Source: Aquilaria yunnanensis
Taxonomy: Eukaryota > Streptophyta > Magnoliopsida > Malvales > Thymelaeaceae
Length of the DNA stretch: 64,000 nt
Direction: 5' to 3'
Assembly: GCA_039654915.1 (NCBI GenBank)
Contig: CM077600.1
Coordinates: 77,695,992-77,759,991, forward strand
Under the pieces are notes generated by a model. It worked only from the letters and a program-made list of their open reading frames with translations, was not told where the DNA came from and searched no databases. The translations under genes were made by a program, and so were the position numbers. The stretch's first letter is position 1. Each line of letters starts with the position of its first letter. Of this stretch, positions 51,465-62,766 are shown piece by piece.

Positions 51465-54400
51465 TGTTAGGACCATTCCTTAGTACTTGGCTTAGGCCAA
51501 GAATATAGAGAAATCACCAATTAAACATGAGGGACTTGATTGAAAATGAGGATAAGGGTGTAAGTGCAAATCTAAGAAAGTTTGGCTTTTAAGTGTATAT
51601 AGAAACCTAAGCTATGATGTTTCTGGCATGAAATAAAGTTGGAGGACCACAATACACACTTGAACTAGTGATGAAATTTATGGGTTTTGGGAGCCAAACA
51701 GCGCAGTGGAATTTAACCGAAACCCTCCAGGATCCAAGTGAAACGGGGTAAATCGGGTGTTCAAAAATTTTCATACCTAATTTTCGGTTGAAATCTCTCA
51801 CTCAACTGTAGAGTCGAATCACAAAACCTGAACAGTTGACATGTTCAGGCTCTCTATGGTATCCACACGAGCCTCTCAGGATCACCACGCTTCCACCACG
51901 TCTCGGCAGATGCGTTTCTCTTGCGCTCGCAGTGCTAGCTTGCGTCCTCCAAGGAATTGGAAGAGAAGAGTGCGACTATCCTTTTGGGATGCTAGGGCAA
52001 GGAGACCTATGAATTTCTCACTAGAAGTTGCATTTATAGTGAGACTCAACTTCCAGGCCTAATGGATTTCAAAGCCCTAATCCAATTAGGATTTAATTTC
52101 GGGCTTAATAAAGGCTCAACTCCTTGGCCCATTATTAATACGAAATTAAAGTGAAACCATAACCCAAATAATTAGCCCATGCACTCTAATGATCCAAATA
52201 GCTCTATGTGTGCGACCCAATAGGCTCTTGCCATGTTGGCAATGATCATAAATCACATTTATGATCATAAGCAATGAGCGGTGTCTAGCAACACATCATT
52301 GCTACCCAAGTGACAAGATTGTCGGTGAATCGACTAAACCTTTATGATCATCACTGATATATGCCATTGTCCCTTTGTCCAAGATATCAAAACTAAGCAC
52401 GAGACATAGAATGTGTCACTCTTGTATAGCCCAATCTTTGGTTTCTTGATTACCGAGTAGACCAACTTAAACTGATGACATTGATATCGTATATCAACTC
52501 ATCAGAGCATGGCCATGAATTTTCTAAGTCTCACTCTATCAAGGGGCCCGAAGATATCACTCCCGTTACATAGGAGGGACAAATCTCATCTTGATCACAC
52601 AAATCCCTCCGCATGATATGTGACATACCCAATGACCTCCTTCAAGTTCACTCAATTACGAGGAACAAAGGAAAGTATCAAAGTATGTGACTCACATGTA
52701 GGCAACCTTGATGATCTTAGGTCGAAGGACTACATATACCATGATCACTATGAGAATCACTTATGACACTCATATAACGATCCATGAAGTGTTCTCATGG
52801 TGGGTCGGTCCAGTACACAAGTTCTCCAACTTGTACCCATATGTAGACTACATATCTCATATTAGTCTCCACATATGCTAGTCGTTATGTATTATTGCAA
52901 CCTGCTCCACAATAATACTAGACCAGGGACGTTTAAGAATATCATTATTCTAGGGTTACAATTATGTTTAATACGTTATGCAGAAATAAAACAACAAACA
53001 TAATTGTTGGATTAATGCCTCAATAAAATATCATGACTCAATGTGCAAAAATACAATCATCTCATGATTGGCTTTTTTGGGCACAACACTAACAGAAATT
53101 GAAACTATGAAACTTAAACTAGAAGTTTTGACATGCAAAGAAGTGCATGTAGAAATGAAGAATTAGACAAAATTGTTTTTGGTGACTTGATGGCCGGTCA
53201 TGTTTGTCTTCCACCAAGGTTTATATCATTATTTATATGGTTTAATTAAACTTGGTAATTGCCAAAAATATGCATGGGATAATGACCATTTTTAGCCAAT
53301 TTGATTAAAGCTTGGCAATGTAAGCCATCAATCAAGATTTGTGCCAAAATGATCATGCATTATGGTGACTAAAATGAAGCCATGGAGACTTGAGGGGTGA
53401 AATGAACCATGCAAATTAACATGGGATTAAATGGAGTATTATACCATTTTGTTGGACATGTGTCCATGGCCGGCTGCCATGTCTCCCATTAAGGAATTAA
53501 ACTAGTATTTTTGGCCAAGGCTTTCATTTGTGTTCTTGACTGAGTTTTGAAGGCTTTAGGTTGTTCTTGAAGTGTTCTTGCCGTTTTGCTGCTGAATTGA
53601 TGCCATTTACAAGCAATTGAAGCATTGAAAGCAAGAATTAGGCTTGTCTTCCTTGATTTCGGCCTAAGGTGACTTCCTTCTTCCTTTTCTTGAAGCTTAG
53701 TCTTGGATATATATGGGCAGCTGAAACATTCATGGTTGTTTTTGGAATGTTGCTGCCATTTCCTTAGTGTTTTAGAGAAAGGATGAAAGCTTGAAGGTGT
53801 AATCAAGCTTGGAAGCAAGGAAAGGGAAGGAAATAGTGAAGTTCATTCTCAGTCTTAAAGTGTTCAAGCAAACCCGAGAGCTCAAGCTTGTGTTTGAGAA
53901 GGTAGGATTCATGTTTTACTTGCTTGCTTGGTAATTTTTCCATGAACAAGTAATTATGAGTAGCTAAGTGATAGTCAAGGTGTGGTATGTGATCTTAGTT
54001 ACTTGATGGGCATTATTGGGGAGATTCGGTTGATGATTTGGTTAGCTAATCAATTATGGGCATGTATTAGAATTCCTAGTGAGGGAGGCTAACTTACTAG
54101 TCAATTTGGAGCTCTAGTGGATTGGGAGTCATGTTGTGAAGATGGAAGTGCAAAAAGTGCACATGGACACATGCTAGTAAATATGGCCGAATGTATCTTG
54201 TGGTGTGTGTGTGTGTTTTGTGTGCTTGATTGTTTCTCTGTGTGTGCTAACCAATTGTAGATAGCTTAGTTATGCTCATTATGTTTCAGTTATTATATGT
54301 GTATATTGTGTTTCTGTGTTTTCCATGTTTTCTTGCAGGACAAGTAAGCTAGGAGGTTAAGTCTTGGACTTAACTAAATAAACCAAGTATGTTTGTTTGT

Positions 54401-55450
54401 GAATCCTACTGAGTGATTGTCACTCATGCCCACATACATTTCTTGTTTCAGGAAAGGATAAACAGCTTGAGTAGTTTCTTGAGTTGCTTGTTTGTGTGCT
54501 AGGTAGTACACCTATTGCTCAAGGTATGTGCCAACTCAATCTTGGCTTGATTACTTGCATTAGAAGTCTTATGGTTTAAGGCCGAAACTTATGCTCTAAG
54601 TTTTGCAGGCTTCAGTGGTTTATGGGACACGTCTAGGTGCAGGATGGATGTGTTGACTATGGCTCTGATTGTGGTGTTCACTTTCATGAGCATGAATATG
54701 GTCATTGGGTTGGTGCTTCAATGTGCAGTGTGTGCTGTTGTATTGCACACTTAGGTATCTTTTTCGGGAGTAAGGGTACATGGCTTGTAAAACTTAACCT
54801 TGGCTATTTAGGACTTGTAGCATCCTTGGAATGTTTCCAAGCTAGTGACGCTTGTACTTAGGCTATTTTGTGTATATATGTAGCCTTGATTGTACATGGT
54901 TTTGTATGTACATATGTGGGATGCTTATGTGCCAAGTTATGTTAAGTTTATGAGCATATGGTTATGTTTCATGTAAGAAATTTCTTGATATATTTTGTTT
55001 GGCCGAATATACATGTGCATGGAAACCTTGATTTTCAAAACTACAAAGATGTGGGTTTCTTGGTTGTCATTCATGAAAGTAGCACACTTGATGAGCACAC
55101 ATCCTAGATACTTAATTGATTAAGTGTATGCCTTGCTTATATTGCAAGTTATTGATTTACAGCCTTGCTTGTATTGCAAGTTATTGATTTTCAGCCTTGC
55201 CTTATGTTGCAAGTTAGTGGTTGGGCCCTACTTAAGCTGCAGGATATTTTTCTAAATAACTCATAAGCCTCTTGGGACACCTCCCAGTCCGCAGCTTAAG
55301 AAAATAAGACTTAAAACTACCTAACAAACAACAGCTGAAATAATAGGTAGTTAATAACACCTGAACTTAAGATTATCCAAATAACTCTTGGGGTAGAAAG
55401 GGTGAGTGGCACAGAGAGTGCACAGGTCGGGGTCTGTGTGGGGTGTGACA
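51465..55450 (+). mobile_element. SoloLTR-2: ~2.56 kb solo LTR, interrupted by SoloLTR-3
   Basis: Begins TGTTAGGACC and ends GGGGTGTGACA, flanked by ACTAA. Own length is 2564 bp without SoloLTR-3. No primer site, gag or pol is found between the ends. Size and the TGTTA-GACC opening resemble the Chromo-1 LTR, suggesting a related chromovirus. The stretch 53100-55450 was read on both strands; short frames (for example 54637-54861) show no known domain. Confidence 0.82.
51678..53094 (-). mobile_element. SoloLTR-3: solo LTR of the Copia-1 family
   Basis: 1417 bp, clearly the same sequence as the Copia-1 LTRs (20216-21631, 27045-28460) but with many more differences. Flanked by GAAAT at 51673-51677 and 53095-53099. 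The first bases are TTATGGG instead of TGTTGGG. With no internal region, it is the product of LTR-LTR recombination of an older insertion. Confidence 0.92.
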
Positions 55451-55455
55451 ACTAA

Positions 55456-55555
55456 AGTTAGCTATGGATTGTGAAATTGAGGTGTTAAAATAAATGGCTC
55501 TAGAAAGTGACTTTGAATGCCTGCAACTAAATGACCAGGAAGTAGCTAATGAAGG
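55456..55555 (+). other. Tail of the chromovirus remnant and junction to Tat-4
   Basis: After the ACTAA duplication the protease frame runs on for about 12 codons to a stop. The sequence then changes, around 55545-55565, into a Tat reverse transcriptase. The exact breakpoint cannot be fixed by eye. Confidence 0.5.
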
Positions 55556-57374
55556 TGGAATAATAAGGGAGGTCAGGTACCCCGAATGGCTAAGCAACGT
55601 AGTTGTTGCGACAAAGGAGGGGAGCGATAAACTTCAAATGTGTATCGACTTCTGAAACATAAACGACACCAGCCCGAAGGACTCCAACCCTCTGCCACCA
55701 ATAGAGCAATTGGTAGACTCCACTGTCGAGTATAGTCTGCTTCGCTTCCTCGATGCCTTCAGTGGATATCACGAAAGTTGGATGAATCTCGAAGATGAGG
55801 AAAAAACCACCTTCGTAATCGAAGTGGGTACCTACTACTACGTGAGAATGCCCTTCGTCCTTAGAAATGTGGGAGCAATGTACCAAAGGCTAATGAACAA
55901 GGTATTCAGCTCCCAAATTGGGAGAAATACGGAATTATATGTTGACAATATGATAGTCAAGAGCAAACAGCTTAGTAGTCATAGCATAGACTTGGAAGAA
56001 ACATTCTGCCAACTTTAGAAATTTGGGATCTGTCTTAACCCCGAGAAATGTGTGTTCAGGGTAACGGTTGGCAAATTCCTTGGGTTTATGATGTCTAAAA
56101 GAGGTATCGATGCCAACCTAGAAAAAGGTTAAGGCCCTGCTAGGGTTCTGAACTCCCACAATGACCAAGGATGTGCAAAGGCTTACTGGGAGAATCACGG
56201 CCCTTAGTAGATTCATCTCTAGATACGGGGACTGGTGCCGACCATTCTTTAAAGTGCTTACCAAAGCAGTAAAAAATGGAGGTAAATTCGGTCTCGAGGA
56301 ACACCCTTGGAATGAAGATTGGCAGAAAGCTTGGGAGGAGCTCAAAAGCTACCTAACTTGTCTGCCGACACTCTGGCAACTGCAAGGAGGAGAACCCCTC
56401 ATCCTCTACCTCGCTGTCAGTGAAAAGGCATTAAGTTCAGTGCTTGTAAAGGAAGAAGGAAGAAAGCAATGGCCAGTATACTATATGAGTATGTCCCTAC
56501 ATGGTTCCGAAGTCAGGTACTCTCTTCTACAGAAGGCCATCTATGCCTTAGTACTGGCAAGTAGAATGCTGTGTGACCTTACTTCCAAGGGCACCCTATC
56601 ATTGTTCAAAGTAACCTACCTCTTTGGGATGTCATGAAGAAGGTAGACCATTTAGAAAGATTATAAAAGTGGTGCATCAAACTCAAAGAATACGACATCA
56701 CCTATGAGCCAAGAAAGGTAATAAAAGCCTAAGCGCTGGTAGACTTTATCGTCGAGGTACCTAAAATCGAAGGTAGTGTAGAAGACCTAGGAAATGATGA
56801 GCCTGAATGGACATTATTCATTGATGGTGCCTCAGGATCCAAACACTAGGGAGCCAAAATAATCCTTCACAGACCTGAAGGTATGGAAGCTATGAAGGCC
56901 ATTAAATTCAGATTCAATGATGCTAATAATGTCACCAAATATGAAGCCTTTATAGCAAGCCTGAGGCTGGCAAAAAGACTAGGTGTGAGGAATCTGAAGG
57001 CCCATAGAGGTTTTCAACTAGTGGTCCGATAGATGGCGGGGTACTATGGTGTCAAGGACCCAAACTTGGCAAAGTACCATGATCTCATGAAAAAGCTTAT
57101 CCAGGAGTTCGACACAGTACATATAGAAAATGTATCATGATGAGATAATATGGAAGCAGATACTCTAGCCAAATCAATGGAGTCCACCGAAGTACTATAT
57201 CTGCCAAGCATAGTGATGATGTGCATAACAACCTCGAGTATAGGGTGGAAAGATCCTATCAAGAAATACCTCACAACTTCAGAACTTCCTATAGATCCTC
57301 TTGAAGCTGCGAAAATGCAAAAGCGCTCAGGAAGATACTTTATGATTGGAGAAGAGTTGTAACAACAAGGGTAC
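55556..57374 (+). pseudogene. pol: Tat-4 reverse transcriptase to integrase start, decayed
   Basis: Plus-strand Tat pol fragment starting at IIREVRYPEWLSN. Reverse transcriptase has the catalytic box as YVDN (Asp to Asn, near 55940), and several stops. Next come the RT-linked RNase H (YYMSMSLHGSEVRYSLLQKA) and the archaeal-type RNase H (FIDGASGSKH, KAHRGFQLVVR). It ends at the integrase finger region IGEEL-stop-QQGY, where Tat-5 is inserted. The 5' part (gag, protease) is missing at the left junction. Clearly non-functional. Confidence 0.87.
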
Positions 57375-58252
57375 TGATAGCCAAAGGACTATTACCCTTG
57401 GAGATTTCTCAAATTGGCTTGGTGAGTACCATCCTTGGGGAACACACATGACCAACCTCCGGAAAAAGGGGAGCCCCCACCATCCTCGGTGTGAACACCA
57501 CCTTACAGTCGAAGGGCCAATGTCTTAGAGATCTGATCACCTTGGCAAAGACCACCTTCGGTCAAGACCTTGCCGTAACCTCGACTACCCTCAGTAAAGT
57601 GATTGGACCAACCTCGAAAAGTGCATGTACAACAACCCTTGGATGGCGAGCCCACCAACTTCGGGAGTGCTTATCTCCATCCTCGGCAATAGAGAATGTC
57701 TCCCAAGGGTGCCCCATTCTGCCGAAGGACCTCTCCTAAAAACACTCGGTGGTAATGTTGGGCAGAAGGAGACTTCCTACCTCGAAGGAGTCTCATACTC
57801 TGAAAGGGTCTAGCTTCCTGAAGAGGTTTTGTGGATACACGACAAAAATGGTTAAGGAGCCTCTGACACAAAGACTTCGCACACGCCCCTAACCTCTGGC
57901 CATAACGACCTACGGCCAGCTAGAGATACCTATCTCTGAAGGTACGGACCACATCCGACTGTACACATGTCATGATCTGAGCGGGCTGTGTGAAACGGCC
58001 TTCTCCTTACACCTTCCTATAAAAACTTGGGAATAACCTTGGTAAGGGGAGGCAAAACTCTCTCTACTATTTGCTCTCCACTCTCTACTCCTTACTACCC
58101 AAATACTAACTTGGGCGTCGGAGGCTCCTCCCCTGGAAACACATTCGGGGGAGCTCTTGACCCTTTTTCTTTTAAGTGTGTCAGGCACCCTTATACCGGA
58201 AGTCTTTCCTTCAGACCAGCAAGTCATACGATGAGGATGCCGTCGGGCATCA
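57375..58252 (+). repeat. Tat-5 5' LTR
   Basis: 878 bp from TGATAGCCAAAGGAC to GGGCATCA, with CTATAAAAAC TATA-like box near 58018, the TTGGGCGTCGGAGG motif and a weakened hairpin from 58120. It is considerably diverged from the Tat-3 LTR. Confidence 0.88.
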
Positions 58253-61200
58253 TTTGGCGCCGTCTGTGGGAACTCACTCCCAGGTCGCCATCGTTGAAAC
58301 CCAACATTCTAAGGACAAGAGATTCCCAAAGTCCCCGTTCGTGCCGGAAACTCAATCGGCGCTGAACAACCCGCAGTAGAGACTTCCTTGCCTGATGACG
58401 AACGTCCTCTAACGGTCACAATGAGCTTCCTGCACAATTTTTAGCACTTTGTTGTGGCTGAGATGACACAACAGCTTGACCAAAGGTGGTCTCAACCACG
58501 TTCGGGCCGAAGGGCCTCTTCGCCCCCAGCTCGCCGAGAAAGAAGTCCTAAATCTACTCATCAGAGTTTAGGAAGCGGGGACTTCCGTGATGAGTCCTCA
58601 ACAGAGGACGTGCCCCCCACAAGTCGTCGTGTTGGAGAAACGGGGTCAAAAGGGCCCAAAACATCCCACCGGCAGAGTTCATCACCGGATGAGAAGTCAT
58701 GATCCCGACGCTAGCAAAGTTATTCCCCAAAAGGAAGACGTTGCTCCTCGTTGCCGAAGGTCACCAGGCAACGAGAAGAAAACAGTACTACCACCCTCAT
58801 GGAGAAGATCCTGGAGAGGCTGGAAAAAGTAGAAACATAGATTTCTCGGAAGCCTATCTAGTCAAGGTTGTCGAAGACCTTCATCAGAGAAAAGTCACCC
58901 TTCATCCGTGCAATAGTAGAGGCACCCATGCCAAGTGACTTATGAGTGCCATGCTAGGAAACATATGATGGGCATAGCGACCCCCAAGCTCACCTAACGA
59001 AGTATAGACACAGCATGGTGTTGCATGGTGCTGATGATGCCACCCTCTGCAAGTGCTTTGAAGTTACTCTCTCTGGGCTAGCGACTGCGTGGTATAACTC
59101 GCTGGCCCCCGGAACGATAATGGGTTTCTAGGAGTTGTCCACCGCATTCACTCAGTAGTTCATTGGAAGCAGACCGACGGTGAAGATGTCCGTCCAGGTG
59201 TTCGACATATTGCAAAGGAATGGAGAGACCATTTGGGACTATGACGAAAGGTTCAACCAAGATGCCCTGAGCGTGCTCGATTTTTTCCTCAAAATTTGCA
59301 TCCTTGCCATGATCAAGGGACTTTGGAGAGATTCACAACTCTTTCACAAGTTCTCCAAAGATCCCCCCGACACCTTCGAAGAATTCTACCGAAGGGCGGA
59401 ACATCACATGACAGCTGAAGACCTAAGCATGGGAGGGCCGATGTCTGATCATCATCACCCCGAGGGTTAGAGTCACCACTCTCGGTATTTTACCGAGTTG
59501 GAGGCAGACCTCAGAAACAAAGAGGGAAGAGGCCGGTGTCGTTCACTCCCTTGAACACCACAAGGACAAGCATACTTATGGCCATGGAGAGGCAAGGGAC
59601 TACTATCCAATGCCCGAAGGCCATGACCTTGGAGAACAAAAAGAACAAGAAGAAGTTTTGCCAGTTTCACCAAGGACATGGGCATGACACCGAGGACTGC
59701 TTCTAGCTGAAAAAGTACATAGAATCTTATATCAAACAAGGCCAACTGCAGTGGAACCTGCAAATGTTGTCCCCCAAGGGAAGAAGGGAAGAAGAAAGGA
59801 AGGGTAAGATGAGGACTATGATTCCGACCGGTGTCGAAACTGAAATCCCATGAAGGATCCACCACCTCCGGTAGGAGTAATCCAGCAATCATCACTGGGA
59901 TACCCTCAGCCGAGAGGAAAAGGAAAGTTTGGGAAATCTCGATGATGGAGTTCGGGAACCCAGCGAACAAGCTTGTTCGGAAAGATGCGTCAAACGTGAT
60001 GTTCCCTCATGATGACCCCCTCCTAATCATGGCAAGGATAGGGAGTTGGGACATCAAAAGAGTGCTCATTGACGACTGTTCCAACGCCGATGTTCTATTC
60101 TCCCACCTACTGCAGAACTTGGGCATTTCAAAAGGGGACCTCAAACCTGTCACCTCCTTTACCTTTGGGGTAGGTCCATTCAAACTCCCTATCCTCGGCT
60201 GGATCGACCTATCTCTGATGTTAAAAGAAACTTCGGTTCAGAGCAAGAAAGAGCTCTTCGGCTTGACAATGACAAGGTTCATTGTCATAGATGTCCCTTC
60301 TTTATATAATGCCATCCTTGGAAGGTAGACATAAGGGAATCTTCACATTCGCCCGGATGTGAAGTACCTGACAATCACCTTCAGCATGAAAGAAGGTGAT
60401 GCAGAGATATTCATTGATGAAGCCGAAGTGAGGAAAGTCTTCATGAAGGCAAGACAAAGCCCAATGAAGATCCATGCACAGACTTCGAAAGAAAAGACCA
60501 TCCTCGAAGATGAGGCAATGGGGGAAGGAGCAGGTGACCTCAAAAAAATAGAAATAGAGGATGTAGAACTTGTCCCAGGCCGAAGTACCCGAGTGAGGAA
60601 CAAACTGGCCGAAGGTGACAAGGAAAAGCTTGTATCTTTTCTGTTAATGAAGAAGGATCTGTTTGCCTAGTCTCCAAAGGACATGCCTGGGGTAGACCCT
60701 CGGATAATCCAACACAACCTTAAAGTACGCCTAGAGGTGAAGCCTGTTCAACAAAAAAAGCAAAGCCTCTCGGTGAATAAGAACAACTTTGCCAAAACCG
60801 AAGTCCAACATTTGATGGAAGCAAGCGTAATAAAGGAGGTCAAGTACCCCGAATGGCTTAGCAATGCTGTCATTGGTGCAAAAGAAGGGAGTGATAAACT
60901 CCGAATGTGCATCGACTTCCGAAATGTAAATGATGCTTGTCCTAAGGATTCGTATCCTCTGCCACCAATAGATCAATTGGTGGACTCCACTGCTGAGTAC
61001 GGTCTGCTCAGCTTCCTCGACGCCTTCAGTGGATACCACCAAATTTGGATGGATCCCAAAGACGAGGAGAAAACCGCCTTCATTACCAAAGTCGAGACTT
61101 ACTACTATGCTAGAATGCCCTTCGGTCTGAAGAATGTAGGGGCTACGTACCAAAGGCTGATGAACAGGGTGTTCGACACTCAAATCGGGAGGAATATGGA

Positions 61201-61891
61201 ATTATATGTCGACGATATGATAATTAAGAGCAAAGTGCCTAGTAGTCATATCTTAGACTTAAAGGAAACATTCCACTGACTTCGGGAATTTGGAATCCGT
61301 CTCAACCCGGAGAAGTGTGTGTTTGGGGTGAATGCGGGCAAGTTCCTTGGATTCATGGTATTGGAGAAAGGAATCGACGCCAACCCATAAAAAGTTAGGG
61401 CCCTAATAGGATTCGGAACTCCCACAACAATCAAGGACGTGCAAAGGCTGACTGGGAGAATCACTTCTCTCAATAGATTCATCTCCAGATATGGGGATCA
61501 GTGCTGATTGTTCTTCATAGTGCTCACCAAAGCAGCAAAAAATGAAGGTACCTTCGGGTCTGAGGAACACCCTTGGAACGAAGACTGCCAACAGGCCTGG
61601 GATGAGCTCAAAAGCTACCTAACCCATTTGTCGACGCTTCAGCAGCCGAGGGAGAGAAAACCTCTCATCATTTACCTCGCCATCAGTGAAAAATCGATGA
61701 GTTTGATGCCTATAAAGGAAGAGGGAGGAAGGCAATGGCCGGTATCCTATGTGAGTAAGTCCCGACATGGTGCCGAGGTTAAGTACCCTCTTCTACAAAA
61801 GGGCATCTATGCCTTAGTATTGGCAAGTAAAAGGTTGTGACCTTACATCCAATGACACCCTATTACTGTCTAAAGTAACCTATCTCTGCGG
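58216..61891 (+). pseudogene. gag-pol: Tat-5 gag-pol, many stops and frameshifts
   Basis: The order is gag N-terminus (HHLAPSVGTHSQVAIVET across the primer site), capsid pieces (near 58970-59470), CHHC knuckle (C at 59659), protease with IDDCSNADVLFSHLL (active-site Gly to Cys, near 60070), reverse transcriptase 60683-61279 (CIDFRNVNDACPKDS, RMPFGLKN, YVDD near 61205), and RNase H start (YVSKSRHGAEVKYPLLQ). It ends at the Tat-6 insertion. The reading needs several frames and has many stops, so it is inactive. Confidence 0.88.
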
Positions 61892-62766
61892 TGATAGCCA
61901 AAGGCTATCGCCTCTATCTGGCTGAACTCCCTGCCACAAGAATGGCCAGAAGAAACTGCCGCTACCCGAGAAAAGGTGGGATCATACACCTCGGGAGATA
62001 TCCGAAGAGCTCCGAGCCCGGCACGCCAGGAAACTTGAGGATACTACTAGCCCCCCGAGGTTGTGAACAGATCGCCTTCGGAAAAGAGGCACCAGCTATT
62101 GTGGGCCGAATATGATCTCCCCGAAGGTGGAACTCCCTGAAGCTGGGTACCCCCGAACTGAGGGCGTGTTTCCCGAAGAGGCACCGTCCGTACCAAAGGA
62201 AGACCTCGCCTAGGGACCTTGGGAGTACGATAGGAGCATTTAAGGAAGCATTTAAGGAAACCTCTGACACGTCCTTTCACAGACGTCATAAAGCCGCCTC
62301 AATAGCCGCTCTGACACGCTGACGCCATCAAAATCACATCATGGCCCATCTCAGCACAAGGCTCAAGGCAACCTGCTACCAGCTATTTGTCCCCTACGCC
62401 CAGAAACTCAGGGAACATCCGACCGAACACGTGTCGCGATCTGAACGGGCTAGGCACTCCTATAAATACCAGGAAATAAATACTTGGCAGAAGGTTGGTT
62501 GGCAAAGATCTGACTCCCAGACTCTGAGAAAATCACCAGGCGAGACTCTTCAGCCCCTTTGTGCTATTTCCTCTGCCTTTTCTCAGCCACCACTGACTTG
62601 GGCGTCGGAGGCTCCCCCCCCGGAAACACATCCGGGGGCCTCCTAACCCTTTATTTCTGGACTTTCAGGCACACTCCCAAGGGTGAACCATCCTCCAGGC
62701 GTTCTTCCTCCTAGAAGTCTCTCCACCAATCACCATGACTCTAAACGATGAGGGCCCCAGCCATCA
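61892..62766 (+). repeat. Tat-6 5' LTR
   Basis: 875 bp, TGATAGCCAAAGGC to CAGCCATCA. TATA-like CTATAAATAC near 62460, hairpin 62607-62643, gag ATG at 62735. Confidence 0.9.

Larger units (their letters stand above)
57375..61891 (+). mobile_element. Tat-5: decayed Tat element inserted in Tat-4, 3' part outside the window
   Basis: A 5' LTR (57375-58252), primer site (58255-58272) and gag-pol body, interrupted at 61892 by Tat-6. Left target bases are GGTAC (57370-57374); the right copy would lie beyond the window. Confidence 0.88.

Noticed and set aside
54637..54861. Possible small host gene with His/Cys-rich peptide
   Set aside because: It lies within SoloLTR-2, has no recognisable domain or splice context, and the frame is short.
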